From the NCBI GenBank assembly GCA_963669155.1, contig OZ022585.1, positions 10,767,378-10,831,377 of the forward strand: 64,000 nucleotides of DNA. The letters are read 5' to 3'. Under the pieces are notes generated by a model. It was not told the DNA's origin, ran no database searches, and saw only the letters and a program-made list of their open reading frames with translations. This DNA comes from Arbacia lixula (lineage: Eukaryota > Echinodermata > Echinoidea > Arbacioida > Arbaciidae). Made by a program: the position numbers and the translations under genes. Positions 39,401 to 46,187 of this stretch are shown in pieces. Position 1 is the first letter of the stretch, and every line of letters begins with the position of its first letter.

Positions 39401-42400
39401 GAGATATTCAATCTAACATGATGTGGTGTTGCACTGATGCCAGTGCAAGTGACAGACATATTTTGCTAATTTACAAGAAAAGTCTCTTTCGTTAGTTGCT
39501 TCCTTTTGTCAGATTAGGGCAGTATACCCCATGAGGGTTTTGCTTTTTTGCATGGGGGCTTATTTTGCATTCGATGCTGGGGCTTTATTCAGCACTACTC
39601 AGGATATACATTACCCTGGGCCCCCGTGCCATCTCTTTTTTTCATGCTCTCTTCATCAGGCCGCAAATGATTTGAGTGCGAGCCTTGCAATGGGGCACCC
39701 AAACTGCAGCCTGCACCCACTCAAGGCCCTGGGCCCATTTGGTCACTTCGCCCCGCTCTATGGATTGGTTTGTCGGAAGAGCTCCTCGCACCAAGTTGTC
39801 ATTAAGAAGGTATGGATGCTCTAAGGGGACACACAGAATTCATAATCGATAACATATATAACACACCACGGGTGCTGTGTTTCACCAAGCTGTTCTTAAA
39901 CTAAGAACAATTTTACACACAACTGGTGACCCTTTCTTGTGCGAAATCAGATTCTCAATGATTTTGATTCCCATTAGCTAAAGTTCAAAACTGATGGTTA
40001 CAAATAAAAATTCTTATTATCAATAAGTGTCTGAATACAAAGTTTTTGATTTCTCAAATTTGATTAGGATTGATTAGGATTGTTGGAAATGAACTTCCAC
40101 TATGTTAAAACAGGAACAAAGTAGGCTATCTGATTTTGCACAAGAAAGGGTAACCAGTCGTGTGTAAAGTTGTTCTTAGCTTAAGAAGAGCTTGGTGAAA
40201 CACCCCCCAGTGCTTGTGAAAGAATAGTGATGGAAAATGATTGTGACCCATAATCATGGTGGAACTGTTCTACCATCATCACAGAGCCCAAAGTGTGATT
40301 GATTTCAATGATTTTATCATTTTGAGAGAATTTTTTCCTGGTATCTTGAAGAAGGGGACCCATTGTTAAAGGTGGCCTGTCCATCGTACAAACATTTGCA
40401 AACTTCATGAAAGTTTGCACATATTTAGCACGTATCTTTGAGATGCCAACTGTAAGAGGTCAGAGGTACTATAATTCCCATAGAATAAATGAAAATCTAA
40501 CACTGAGATTTGATTCCAATTGATTGCCGACCGTTGTCTCTTTGAAATTACGATTATTTTCGTGGTACGAAAAAAGAAAGCTCAATCAATCGTCGAATAT
40601 TATTTCCTCAAAACCGAATATTACGCTTTGTGGATTCCAGGGAAAGGTTATATAGCCACTCTTTCTGAAATGATGACAAAGTCAGGGAACTTTCAGAATT
40701 AGGTCGGCAAAAGGGACGGGTTACCTTTAAGGTAGAATCATGGCACTTTATTGATTCCTAGTTCTGTATTCTGTACCACTACTACCATTCAACTTTAGAT
40801 GTTAGAATTGTCAAAATTAGATCAGTTTTAATCCTTTGCTGCTGTCATATACAGTATCTCTCTGCCTTTCTTGCCTAGTTTTCCTCTTTTTGTATCTGTA
40901 TTTCTTTCTCTGTCTTTCCTCTGTGTATGATCATTAAATTTCTTTCTTTTTTTAATATTTCCCCTTCTCATGTGTATCCTTTCTTTCACTACCTCTTTGC
41001 CTAACTCTTATTGCTTATTTTCTCTCGTCTTTATCCTTCTCTCTTTCTCTGTTTCTCTCACTTTCTATTCCCCCCCTCTCTCTCCCCCTTTCTCTCTTTC
41101 TCTCGCTTATTCACTCTTCCTTCACCTATTTTATCTCACTCTCTCCTTCCCGTCCTCATTCTCGTATCGTCCCTCTCTATGCTTCTGCATGTCTCTCCGC
41201 TTGTATCTCCCCATTCTCTTCCAACCCACACATTCATTCTGTCAACCTCTCCTTTCTCTTCCATATCTCTCATTCTCTTTACCCCCTTCCATCCACACTC
41301 CCCCACTCCCCCCCCCCCCCCTACAGGTTACATTCACTGATGATCTTGCTGCTGTCTTAGAGTTACTACCAGCCATCACCAACTCGTGCTGGTCAGTCTG
41401 TCTGTGGTATCGCCAGCTCAACAGGGAGAAACTCATTACCTGCTCTACCTACTTTGAAGGTAGGTGTACACGCTTGGCCTCTCCATGGGACTTGTGTGCT
41501 TTACTGGTAAATAAAAAAAACTTCACACATGGCATTTAACGAGTGAAATGAATGAGTATACCCCAGTTGAAAAAAAAAATTGGCTGAAAAAAGGGAAAAC
41601 GTAGTTCCAGAAATATTTTTTTGGTCTGCTTTTTCCCTATTTTATAAAAGGAAAAAAATAGGGGAAAATGTTTTGAAAATAGAAAAAAAATAGGATTGAA
41701 ACAATTTTTTTCAATTTTTTTCCTTTTTTTATCAGGCCTAAAAATATGAAAAAATAGGAGAAAATAGTGAACAGTAATGAATAGTGAACACTGAACAATG
41801 AAAAATAGGAAGAAGTTAGGGGGGAAACAGTAATGAAATAGTGAAGAAAATAGATTTTTCTTATTTTTTCCTGATTTTCTTGAAGGAAATAGGAAAAAGT
41901 GTAAATTCTATAGAATAAGGAAAAAATAAGAAAAAGAGAGGAAAAAGATATATTTTGGCTAAAAAAAAAATGTTTTTCGTATACACGAAACATTGGAGTT
42001 TGTCCCTTTGTTCTGTCCCTAATCACAAAATGTTGAAAATATTTGTGAATCAGTATCTTATTCTTCCTGTACCACTCTCTATCTCTGTATTTGTCTCTGA
42101 GTTTCGCTGCCTCTCTCCAAGTTTCTCTGAGTCTTTCTGTCTTTCTCTTCTTTTCCTCATTTCTGCCCCTCTTTTTGCCTTTCTCTCTCTCTCTTTCTCT
42201 GTCGTTCGGTCTGTCTCAGTCTCTCCCTCCCATACTTCTTGTCTTTCTCGCTCTGTGTGTGTCTAACTCTATATTCATCTTCCGCCTTCCAAGTGTGCAA
42301 TCACCATCACAATATCGCTCTTCCTCCCTGCAACTGTCCTTATCCTTCATCCTTTATATTGTGTGCATTACTCCATAGAGAAACCCCTCTCAGATCTGCT

Positions 42401-45400
42401 TCCAATAGCCCCGTTACAGCAGGATGAATTCTTCCAACAAGCCATAGATGCTGCTATAACGCTGCACGAGCAACAGATCATCTACCTCAACTGGAAAGGT
42501 ACTACACAGAAACAATGTTTCAGTTGTCTTTCATTTGTCACATAACTAACCCTGATCAGGCTGGGGGGGGGGGGGGGGGAATGCGCCCCACCCACACTTT
42601 ATATCGCTCAATCATTCTGAAATGCAAACAACTTTCACTGCGAGATTTCATGAATTTTTTCTTTGAAGTCTTGTGCAACTTGCGACACCAAACCTGCAAC
42701 GACCAGGGCTCCATAACATGAAGGTTTGTGATCAATTCCAAATTTGAAAGACAAATTCTGATTGGTTACTGGTCACTCTTTTGACAAAAAAGCACATGTA
42801 ACAATGGCATTGATTGGTCATTGCTACTTTGCGATTGATTGCAGACCTTTATGTTATGGAGCCCTGATATACCATTGCGACGTGGCATCTTTTTTGCCGG
42901 GTGCTGTGATTTTGTGTATGAACTCTAAAACACCAATTATTTTTCATTTGAATGATTTGAATTAATTGATTTTAGTCTTTTTATAGCTCAATAATGGGGT
43001 GTTATGAGTTACAGTAAAAAACACAGTCGTGAACAAAAGTATAAAAAAGAACAACAGAAATACAATACAAATAATTAAAAATCAAAAATCTACTTATGCA
43101 AACTTATGTTAAGCATTTAGTAATATATATATATTACCTTGTGATGTTTCAAAGCAAAAGAAGGGTCAAATGATCACTGAATTTTCAAATTGGCAATGTG
43201 CTGAAAAGGTTGAAATCCTAATTTTGCTCCTCAAATTGGCATGATCATTGCTCAAACAATTAAAAAGGTAATCAGTTATGCTTCTAAAAGGCCTTTGTCC
43301 TGAATTTTCAGTAGCAGCACAAAATGGCACGCTACAACAATCCTAATGTTTTGGGGGGAAACTGTTGCTGAACCTATGATCATTGATATTGGTTTCATTT
43401 TTCCTACAAGATGTTTCAAGTATAGCGCTAACAAGACTGATTTTCCTTTTCCCCTGGTATGAAGACTAATGAGAGAGCTGTTGGTGTACTTCAGCCATAA
43501 GTATGTAATTTACCATTACCTGGATTGTAGAGTTTGTATCAGAAATGCCCATCAGTTTGGCTGAAGGGATCATCTTTATCATCATGAAAGGAGGAATGAT
43601 TATTTGACAATTTCCATTTCAAAAGGGGTTAAATCCATTCCAGGCATTTATAATCGTATTGCTTTATTTCAAGTTTGGTGTACATTTTGGAGATGTATAT
43701 CACCTTAGATGATTACAAAATACTCAAGTTTCAACAATCTGTTATGTATTTTTTATTGTTATGAATATTCAAAAATATATACATTGTGGATTTAATCCCT
43801 GTGGAATGAAACATGATTTTGGACCTTGAAATTTCTCCCTCTCATACGGATTTGGAAACATGCATTCTATTTCCATATCTTGTAGGAAAGTTGTATTACA
43901 ACAAAACAATGCATTGTGATAAAATATGGATTTATTCCTTTTTTGTCTCGCCTGAACAAAGTTTGGCAGAGACCTAGTAATCACTTTTCCTGTTAGTCTG
44001 TTGGTCTGTTACAAAAGTGTTAAAGTTTTTGTTTTACTTGCTCTCATTTCTTTAGTTCCACATCAATTGTGATCAAACTTGGTACAAATGGTCCTTGGGT
44101 AATACCACATGTGTTGTCATGAGGATGATGGGGTCAAAGGTCATCTAGGGGTCAAAAGGTCAAAATGATACGAGGCCATGTGCATTATTTTTCTCAAAGT
44201 TTTTGTTTGACTTGCTCTCATTTCTTTATTTCTGCATCAATTTTGATCACACTTAGTACAAATGATCCTTGGGTAATACTACGTGTGTTGATGAGGATGG
44301 TGAGGTCAGAGGTCATCTGGGTACCATTTTAGATATTTGAAAAAAAAACTTCGCACTGCGAAATCAGGCGAGACTCATGGTTTGTGAACCACCTTTTGGA
44401 ATGAAACTCTTCATTGGTCTTCCCATGTGTTCCTTGCAGTGGAACACCTGATCGTGAGGCACCGGACCCTCCAGTTGTGTAACTTCTCCTGTGCCATGAG
44501 GCTGCAGCAGGCATCCAGAGATCTCAGTGGGCTGGAGGGAGGGGGGTGGCAGCTCAACAACGTCCCCGCCCATGTCATGGCAGAACTGGACCCTCGAATA
44601 GCCCCGCCCGAGGTGAGACGATGAGAGGCCAAGCCCCCATAGAATGAAAGAGGAAGTTGTAGCTGTGTTGTGTTGTTTCTGGTTGTCCATTTACACAATA
44701 TCTCAAGAACCGTTCAACGAATTTGCTTCACACTTCATACCTTTATGTAATTTACCAAACCAATGGCCTGTTTAAATTTGGGGTCAAATCGGATAGAGGT
44801 GAAAGGTCGAATGTCAATGAACTTTGCCCCACAAACCAATATTTGAAATTTGATATTTGACACATTAAATCCAATGCTCCTCTTCCAACCAAACGTGCTG
44901 CAAAGAAAGACTATGACATTGAGGTGAATGAGTGACATTTTGGGAAAATCCCTGAAAGGTCATGGGTCATTAAACTAAATGGTAGACAAAAATTGATAAA
45001 ATAGCCGCTAGTGTGATCTTTCTCCAGATATCTCGAAATATAATTATCCATTTTCAACCAAACTTGATGCAAAGTTGTATCAATATACTGGCGATATACA
45101 TGTAAGAGGGCAAATTCCTTTGGGGTCAAATTTCAATGAACTTTGGCAGTAATTAGGAATTCAATGGTTCAATTTCAACCAAACACACAAGTTTTCTGAG
45201 CTTGAATGAGTTTAAATCCAGATAAAAGCGGCAGCATATTCACTGACTGCGTGGCAGTCAAATGACTCTTTTGACCAGTTCTATAGAGTCCTAGTTTTAG
45301 AGGGCAAAAGTTGTCATCTCTGACGGTTGACCGCTGTTGACCATATCTGTCTCCTTGCTGTCTTTCAGGTCTTGAAGGGCACAGGCTTGTCCCTGAAGTC

Positions 45401-46187
45401 GGACACATGGGGGCTGGGGTGTCTGATGTACCAGCTCAAATACGGCGGGGCTCTGCCTGGCCACAAGGAACTCTGCCATCTTAGTGATGAGGAAGTCAAA
45501 CAAAAGGTCTGAAGGGGCAAGCAAATTTCCTTGGCCCTGTCTTATAAAGAGTTGCGATTGAGTGCAACTTGACTTTGATATCCACTTGACTTGTGATTGA
45601 TATCAATCGTAACTCTGTGCATTAAAGATAAGGGATTAGACTTGCTATCATTCAAATCAATCAGGACTCTTTATAAGACAGGGCCCTTTTCTTCTCAATT
45701 TTATTAGAGGTAAAGGAAATGAGTTCAAATTTGATTGAATAACAGTATTCTTTGAATTCTCAAAAAAGAAAGCACTAGCCCTAGCCTGAGTACAAAATTG
45801 ATTTGAATTTCTCTCTCCCTCTTATGTTTTCCCCACTATCCCCCCCCCTCCTCTTCCATTACACACACATACTATCTCTTTTCACCTCTCTCTCTCTCTC
45901 TTTTACATTCTTATTCCTCCCTTTCTGTCCCCATCCCTCAAACCCTTGCCGACATATAGCGGTTGTTGCCAGGTTATAAGTACCTCCCACAAGCCGAGAA
46001 ATACGAACCCTTCGACTCGTGCTGGAATCACCAAGAGGAGAGGCCACTGCCTGGAGAGCTGCTTAGGATCCTCAGGAGGGACAGGGAATTTCAAGACTCT
46101 CCTCTCTTTTCGTCACCTAGAGAGAAGAGAAGCGGATCTCCTGTCGATTCTGACCGCAATAGTGTCACACCATATTCTAAGGCATAA
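24161..46187 (+). CDS. TAZ zinc finger + pseudokinase protein, 13 exons, predicted 845 aa
   Basis: Exons: 24161-24383, 25499-26169, 30683-30842, 31196-31254, 32832-33002, 34943-35103, 37173-37323, 39660-39809, 41327-41459, 42379-42498, 44440-44612, 45369-45506 and 45960-46187. Every junction is GT/AG, all phases match and the sum is 2538 nt. An in-frame TGA at 24122 precedes the ATG. Residues 1-400 are mostly polar, acidic and Ser-rich. Residues 405-482 resemble a TAZ zinc finger, with the strongest part a HxxxCx5Cx4C site ending CLVPFC. Residues 553-790 follow protein-kinase order: a degenerate Gly loop (557-562), VVIK lysine (580/581), a hinge-like segment, an alpha-E helix, the HRD position replaced by YLN (662-664), the DFG position by NFS (681-683), APPE (721-724) and DTWGLG (736-741). 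It is therefore predicted catalytically dead as a phosphotransferase. I do not recognise a named orthologue. A scaffold or signalling role is only inference. Confidence 0.83.
24384..25498 (+). other. Intron 1 of TAZ-pseudokinase gene
   Basis: No further exon or clear repeat is recognised. Confidence 0.5.
25499..26169 (+). CDS. TAZ-pseudokinase gene, exon 2 (acidic Ser-rich region)
   Basis: Acceptor CTGAAG at 25498, donor CAG|GTACTC at 26170, phase 1 in and phase 0 out. It supplies residues 75-298. It holds DSGFEES (85-91), a possible beta-TrCP phosphodegron, a basic patch LRRTRSKD, an acidic run EGEEEDEDEKKEG, and many Ser residues in acidic or basic settings. It is probably disordered, and no domain is recognised. 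Confidence 0.82.
26262..26600. repeat. TATC array, block 1
   Basis: A perfect (ATCT)n core at about 26274-26320 followed by degenerate CCATCCAT units. In intron 2 of the TAZ-pseudokinase gene. Confidence 0.85.
26868..27208. repeat. TATC array, block 2
   Basis: ATCT, ACCC and ATCC tetranucleotide units. Interrupted on the right by a MITE at 27213. Confidence 0.9.
27213..27437. mobile_element. 225-bp MITE inserted in the TATC array
   Basis: Perfect 28-bp terminal inverted repeats, 27213-27240 and 27410-27437, beginning CACAACAAAAAAGTAAG. The unique interior (27241-27409) has no coding capacity. The target duplication cannot be resolved in the repeat. Confidence 0.85.
27438..28140. repeat. TATC array, block 3
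   Basis: Continuation of the array after the MITE, about 0.7 kb. All three + frames are open only because the unit has no stop codon. Confidence 0.9.
28477..29880. repeat. TATC array, block 4 with higher-order repeats
   Basis: About 1.4 kb of ATCT-type units. A longer motif, with TAACTATTTATCTATCCATC as landmark, recurs at about 28548, 28672, 28792, 28967, 29178, 29430 and 29558, often together with GCTTGTATATATCCATC, which shows a higher-order unit of about 120-250 bp. Confidence 0.85.
30048..30506 (+). mobile_element. Helentron/pearl-like element, 5'-truncated fragment
   Basis: Contains about two core repeats and the complete 3' end (CGACTGCGTGGCAGTTG then AATTGCTCTAG). The 5' hairpin and microsatellite are missing. 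It lies in intron 2 of the TAZ-pseudokinase gene, directly before a hairpin element at 30518. Confidence 0.55.
30518..30640. mobile_element. Small hairpin element
   Basis: GGACAGAATA and GGTGAAAGATGAA on the left match TTCATCTTTCACC and TATTCTGTCC on the right, with a loop near TCGGCTATGCC. It lies between a Helentron-like fragment and exon 3. Confidence 0.55.
30683..30842 (+). CDS. TAZ-pseudokinase gene, exon 3
   Basis: Acceptor ATTGTAG at 30682, donor A|GTAAGT at 30843; phase 0 in, phase 1 out. It gives VKRVIHCAVDQTSSKD and onward to SSEDIFISSE, a mixed beta-rich-looking stretch of 53 residues. No domain is recognised. The frame is fully open and joins both neighbours in phase. Confidence 0.78.
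31196..31254 (+). CDS. TAZ-pseudokinase gene, exon 4 (59 nt)
   Basis: A small exon with a good acceptor (TTTGCAG, 31195) and donor GAG|GTACAA at 31255. Its two leading bases complete an Arg codon from exon 3 and it leaves phase 0. It encodes a short linker, RSSAAHVGDTEGEAPNQHSE, before the zinc-finger exons. It is supported by splice signals and phase only. Confidence 0.65.
31959..32282. repeat. 64-bp minisatellite, five units
   Basis: Unit starts at 31959, 32023, 32087, 32151 and 32215, each beginning TGTGAGGATGTTTCTTCTA. Units are nearly identical, with a C/T change alternating between copies. In intron 4 of the TAZ-pseudokinase gene. Confidence 0.9.
32832..33002 (+). CDS. TAZ-pseudokinase gene, exon 5 (first part of TAZ finger)
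   Basis: Acceptor TGTACAG at 32831, donor TTG|GTAAGG at 33003, exactly 57 codons. After an acidic linker it encodes LQIHLEQLAYC then YCKDC, corresponding to the first zinc site of a TAZ finger (H408, C415, C423, C426). TAZ1/TAZ2 of CBP/p300 have the same order, but the His-Cys spacing here is longer than usual. Confidence 0.82.
33027..33203. mobile_element. GGGCCCT-type inverted-repeat MITE
   Basis: GGGCCCTGTTTTATAA at the left and a complementary end (TTATTAGAATGGCCC) at the right, with GATTGATGTGAATTGTAAC modules inside. It begins 25 bp after exon 5. Confidence 0.55.
33416..33445. repeat. (GT)n microsatellite
   Basis: About 15 GT units in intron 5 of the TAZ-pseudokinase gene. Confidence 0.9.
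33577..34702 (+). mobile_element. Long Helentron/pearl-like element, copy 2
   Basis: Same family as 331-1791: a GCCTCTGCCAC / GTGGCCGGAGGC hairpin start, a shorter degenerate GTCC run, about five core repeats with AGGTCA half-sites, and the same AATTGCTCTAG end. It sits in intron 5 of the TAZ-pseudokinase gene, in the same orientation. Confidence 0.6.
34943..35103 (+). CDS. TAZ-pseudokinase gene, exon 6 (second part of TAZ finger)
   Basis: The acceptor is ATGCAG at 34942, with a second AG six bases on (34948) that would drop two residues (Val-Gln). The donor is TT|GTAAGT at 35104. It encodes HYWTNELASCMQC (H439, C448, C451) and the canonical third TAZ site H461, C465, C471, C476 ending CLVPFC then DFFKEL. 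The second site seems to lack one of the usual four ligands. Confidence 0.83.
35612..35885. repeat. Self-complementary degenerate repeat of AGTAGAAACC / GGTTTCTACT
   Basis: Many copies of AGTAGAAACC and ATTAGAA and their complements in both orientations in 270 bp. In intron 6 of the TAZ-pseudokinase gene. Confidence 0.65.
36340..36660 (-). mobile_element. Non-LTR retrotransposon 3' coding fragment
   Basis: The minus strand encodes YETSNHGRKL, then RAFACVAPKLWNSLPLEVRK, the usual tail of invertebrate CR1/jockey-type polymerases. Only the last 95 residues or so remain. In intron 6 of the TAZ-pseudokinase gene. Confidence 0.7.
37173..37323 (+). CDS. TAZ-pseudokinase gene, exon 7 (helical linker)
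   Basis: Acceptor CCATGCAG at 37172, donor TGG|GTAAGA at 37324. Its first base completes a Leu codon. It encodes RNGILEELGAVDSF then KFHDLEELKKKQ, a probable helical linker between the zinc finger and the kinase-like domain. Confidence 0.8.
37727..37967. mobile_element. Foldback element with AGCCTAGTAACTAGGCT ends
   Basis: Outer GCCTAGTTACTAGGCTGAG and inner TGTTAACAACTATGTCTGG, TACAGACTAGG and CTGACTGCCCT all recur as complements on the right arm; the centre is near 37840. A half-length relative lies at 63314-63400. Confidence 0.75.
37972..38735 (-). mobile_element. Internally deleted non-LTR retrotransposon
   Basis: The minus strand from about 38735 reads LTPNQHGFRQGRSCETQL, then FLDFSKAFDRVSHRKL (motif A), GVAQGSVLGPALF (motif B) and RLFADDC (motif C). 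At about 38328 it jumps to IEGIQRQAARFVLHDY and the C-terminal tail, so roughly the thumb and connection region are missing. CR1/L2-like by motif style; non-functional. It abuts the foldback element at 37727. Confidence 0.8.
39271..39524. mobile_element. CTGCCCTAATC-type MITE, copy 1
   Basis: Left TACTGCCTTAATC and right GATTAGGGCAGTA are inverted repeats. The interior (AAATCACTCAAATCTGGGT, AGATTGTACCCAGCA, TCTAACATGATGTGGT) is shared with 48676-48903. In intron 7 of the TAZ-pseudokinase gene. Confidence 0.7.
39660..39809 (+). CDS. TAZ-pseudokinase gene, exon 8 (N-lobe of kinase-like domain)
   Basis: Acceptor TTCATCAG at 39659, donor AAG|GTATGG at 39810, 50 codons, phase 0 both sides. It contains GPFGHFAPLYG in the position of the glycine-rich loop (GPFGHF, not GxGxxG) and ends HQVVIKK, the beta-3 strand with the VAIK-type lysine. 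The first 20 residues are linker. Confidence 0.8.
39870..40208. mobile_element. Inverted-repeat element with GTTTCACCAAGC ends
   Basis: GTGTTTCACCAAGCTGTTCTTAA and its complement AGAAGAGCTTGGTGAAACAC mark the ends, and CACACAACTGGTGACCCTTTC matches the right arm. 61 bp after exon 8. Confidence 0.7.
40860..41326 (+). repeat. CT-rich tract before exon 9
   Basis: About 450 bp of C/T-rich sequence ending in a C-run and the exon 9 acceptor. Frames through it are low complexity. Confidence 0.7.
41327..41459 (+). CDS. TAZ-pseudokinase gene, exon 9 (alpha-C to hinge)
   Basis: The acceptor is a C-run then CTACAG at 41326; donor G|GTAGGT at 41460, phase 0 in, phase 1 out. It encodes a helix LAAVLELLPAI followed by beta-4/5-like CWSVCLWYRQLNREKLIT. 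This fits alpha-C through the hinge of a kinase fold. Confidence 0.78.
41560..41970. repeat. A-rich degenerate repeat of GAAAAAATAGG units
   Basis: Low-complexity GGAAAAAATAGG and AATAGTGAA units in intron 9 of the TAZ-pseudokinase gene. Confidence 0.6.
42379..42498 (+). CDS. TAZ-pseudokinase gene, exon 10 (alpha-E and catalytic-loop position)
   Basis: Acceptor CCATAG at 42378, donor AAAG|GTACTA at 42499, phase 1 to phase 1. EKPLSDLL then FFQQAIDAAITLHEQQIIYL match the hinge-to-alpha-E segment of kinases, where IIHRDLK is expected. Here IIYLNWK is found: the catalytic Asp is Asn664 and the His-Arg is Tyr-Leu, while the Lys is kept. Confidence 0.82.
42703..42866. mobile_element. CAGGGCTCCATAACAT inverted-repeat MITE
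   Basis: CAGGGCTCCATAACAT on the left and ATGTTATGGAGCCCTG on the right are a perfect inverted pair. Interior with GTGATCAATT and GCGATTGATTG modules. In intron 10. Confidence 0.75.
43945..44395. mobile_element. Dispersed repeat, GTCTCGCC family copy 2
   Basis: GTCTCGCC start and complementary GGCGAGAC near the end (44367-44374). It carries GGGTCAAAGGTCA at 44131-44143. It sits in intron 10 of the TAZ-pseudokinase gene, immediately before exon 11. Confidence 0.65.
44440..44612 (+). CDS. TAZ-pseudokinase gene, exon 11 (DFG position to APE)
   Basis: Acceptor CCTTGCAG at 44439, donor GAG|GTGAGA at 44613; phase 1 in, phase 0 out. LQLCNFSCA stands where kinases have VKLxDFGxA, so the DFG Asp is Asn681 and the Gly is Ser683. 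The segment ends ELDPRIAPPE, an APE motif that marks the end of an activation segment. Confidence 0.83.
44685..45270 (+). mobile_element. Helentron/pearl-like element, diverged fragment
   Basis: Begins within the ATATCTCAAGAACCGT segment, carries diverged core repeats and ends near GACTGCGTGGCAGTC, with the terminal CTCTAG mutated. It lies in intron 11 of the TAZ-pseudokinase gene. Confidence 0.5.
45369..45506 (+). CDS. TAZ-pseudokinase gene, exon 12 (subdomain IX)
   Basis: Acceptor TCTTTCAG at 45368. LKSDTWGLGCLMYQLKYG is a clear subdomain IX (DxWxxG). The donor AAG|GTCTGA at 45507 has GT but poor downstream consensus; the phase (0) still fits exon 13. The exon keeps structural residues of the C-lobe, so the fold is probably intact. 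Confidence 0.8.
45533..45686. mobile_element. GGGCCCTGTCTTATAA inverted-repeat MITE
   Basis: GGCCCTGTCTTATAAAGAGT on the left and its near complement on the right (ACTCTTTATAAGACAGGGCC). Interior GATTGATATCAATCGTAACT. In intron 12 of the TAZ-pseudokinase gene. Confidence 0.75.
45960..46187 (+). CDS. TAZ-pseudokinase gene, exon 13 (C-terminus)
   Basis: Acceptor ACATATAG at 45959; stop TAA at 46185-46187. It encodes RLLPGYKYLPQ, an EERPLPGELLRILRR segment that fits the last C-lobe helices, then a Ser/Pro-rich tail ending VTPYSKA. An AATAAA hexamer at 46481 could end the transcript. Confidence 0.8.
   Translation, partial: RLLPGYKYLPQAEKYEPFDSCWNHQEERPLPGELLRILRRDREFQDSPLFSSPREKRSGSPVDSDRNSVTPYSKA

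Noticed and set aside
40970..42266. Open frames rich in Ser, Leu and Pro in front of exons 9 and 10
   Set aside because: They follow CT-rich intronic tracts; only the parts from 41327 and 42379 have kinase-like conservation.
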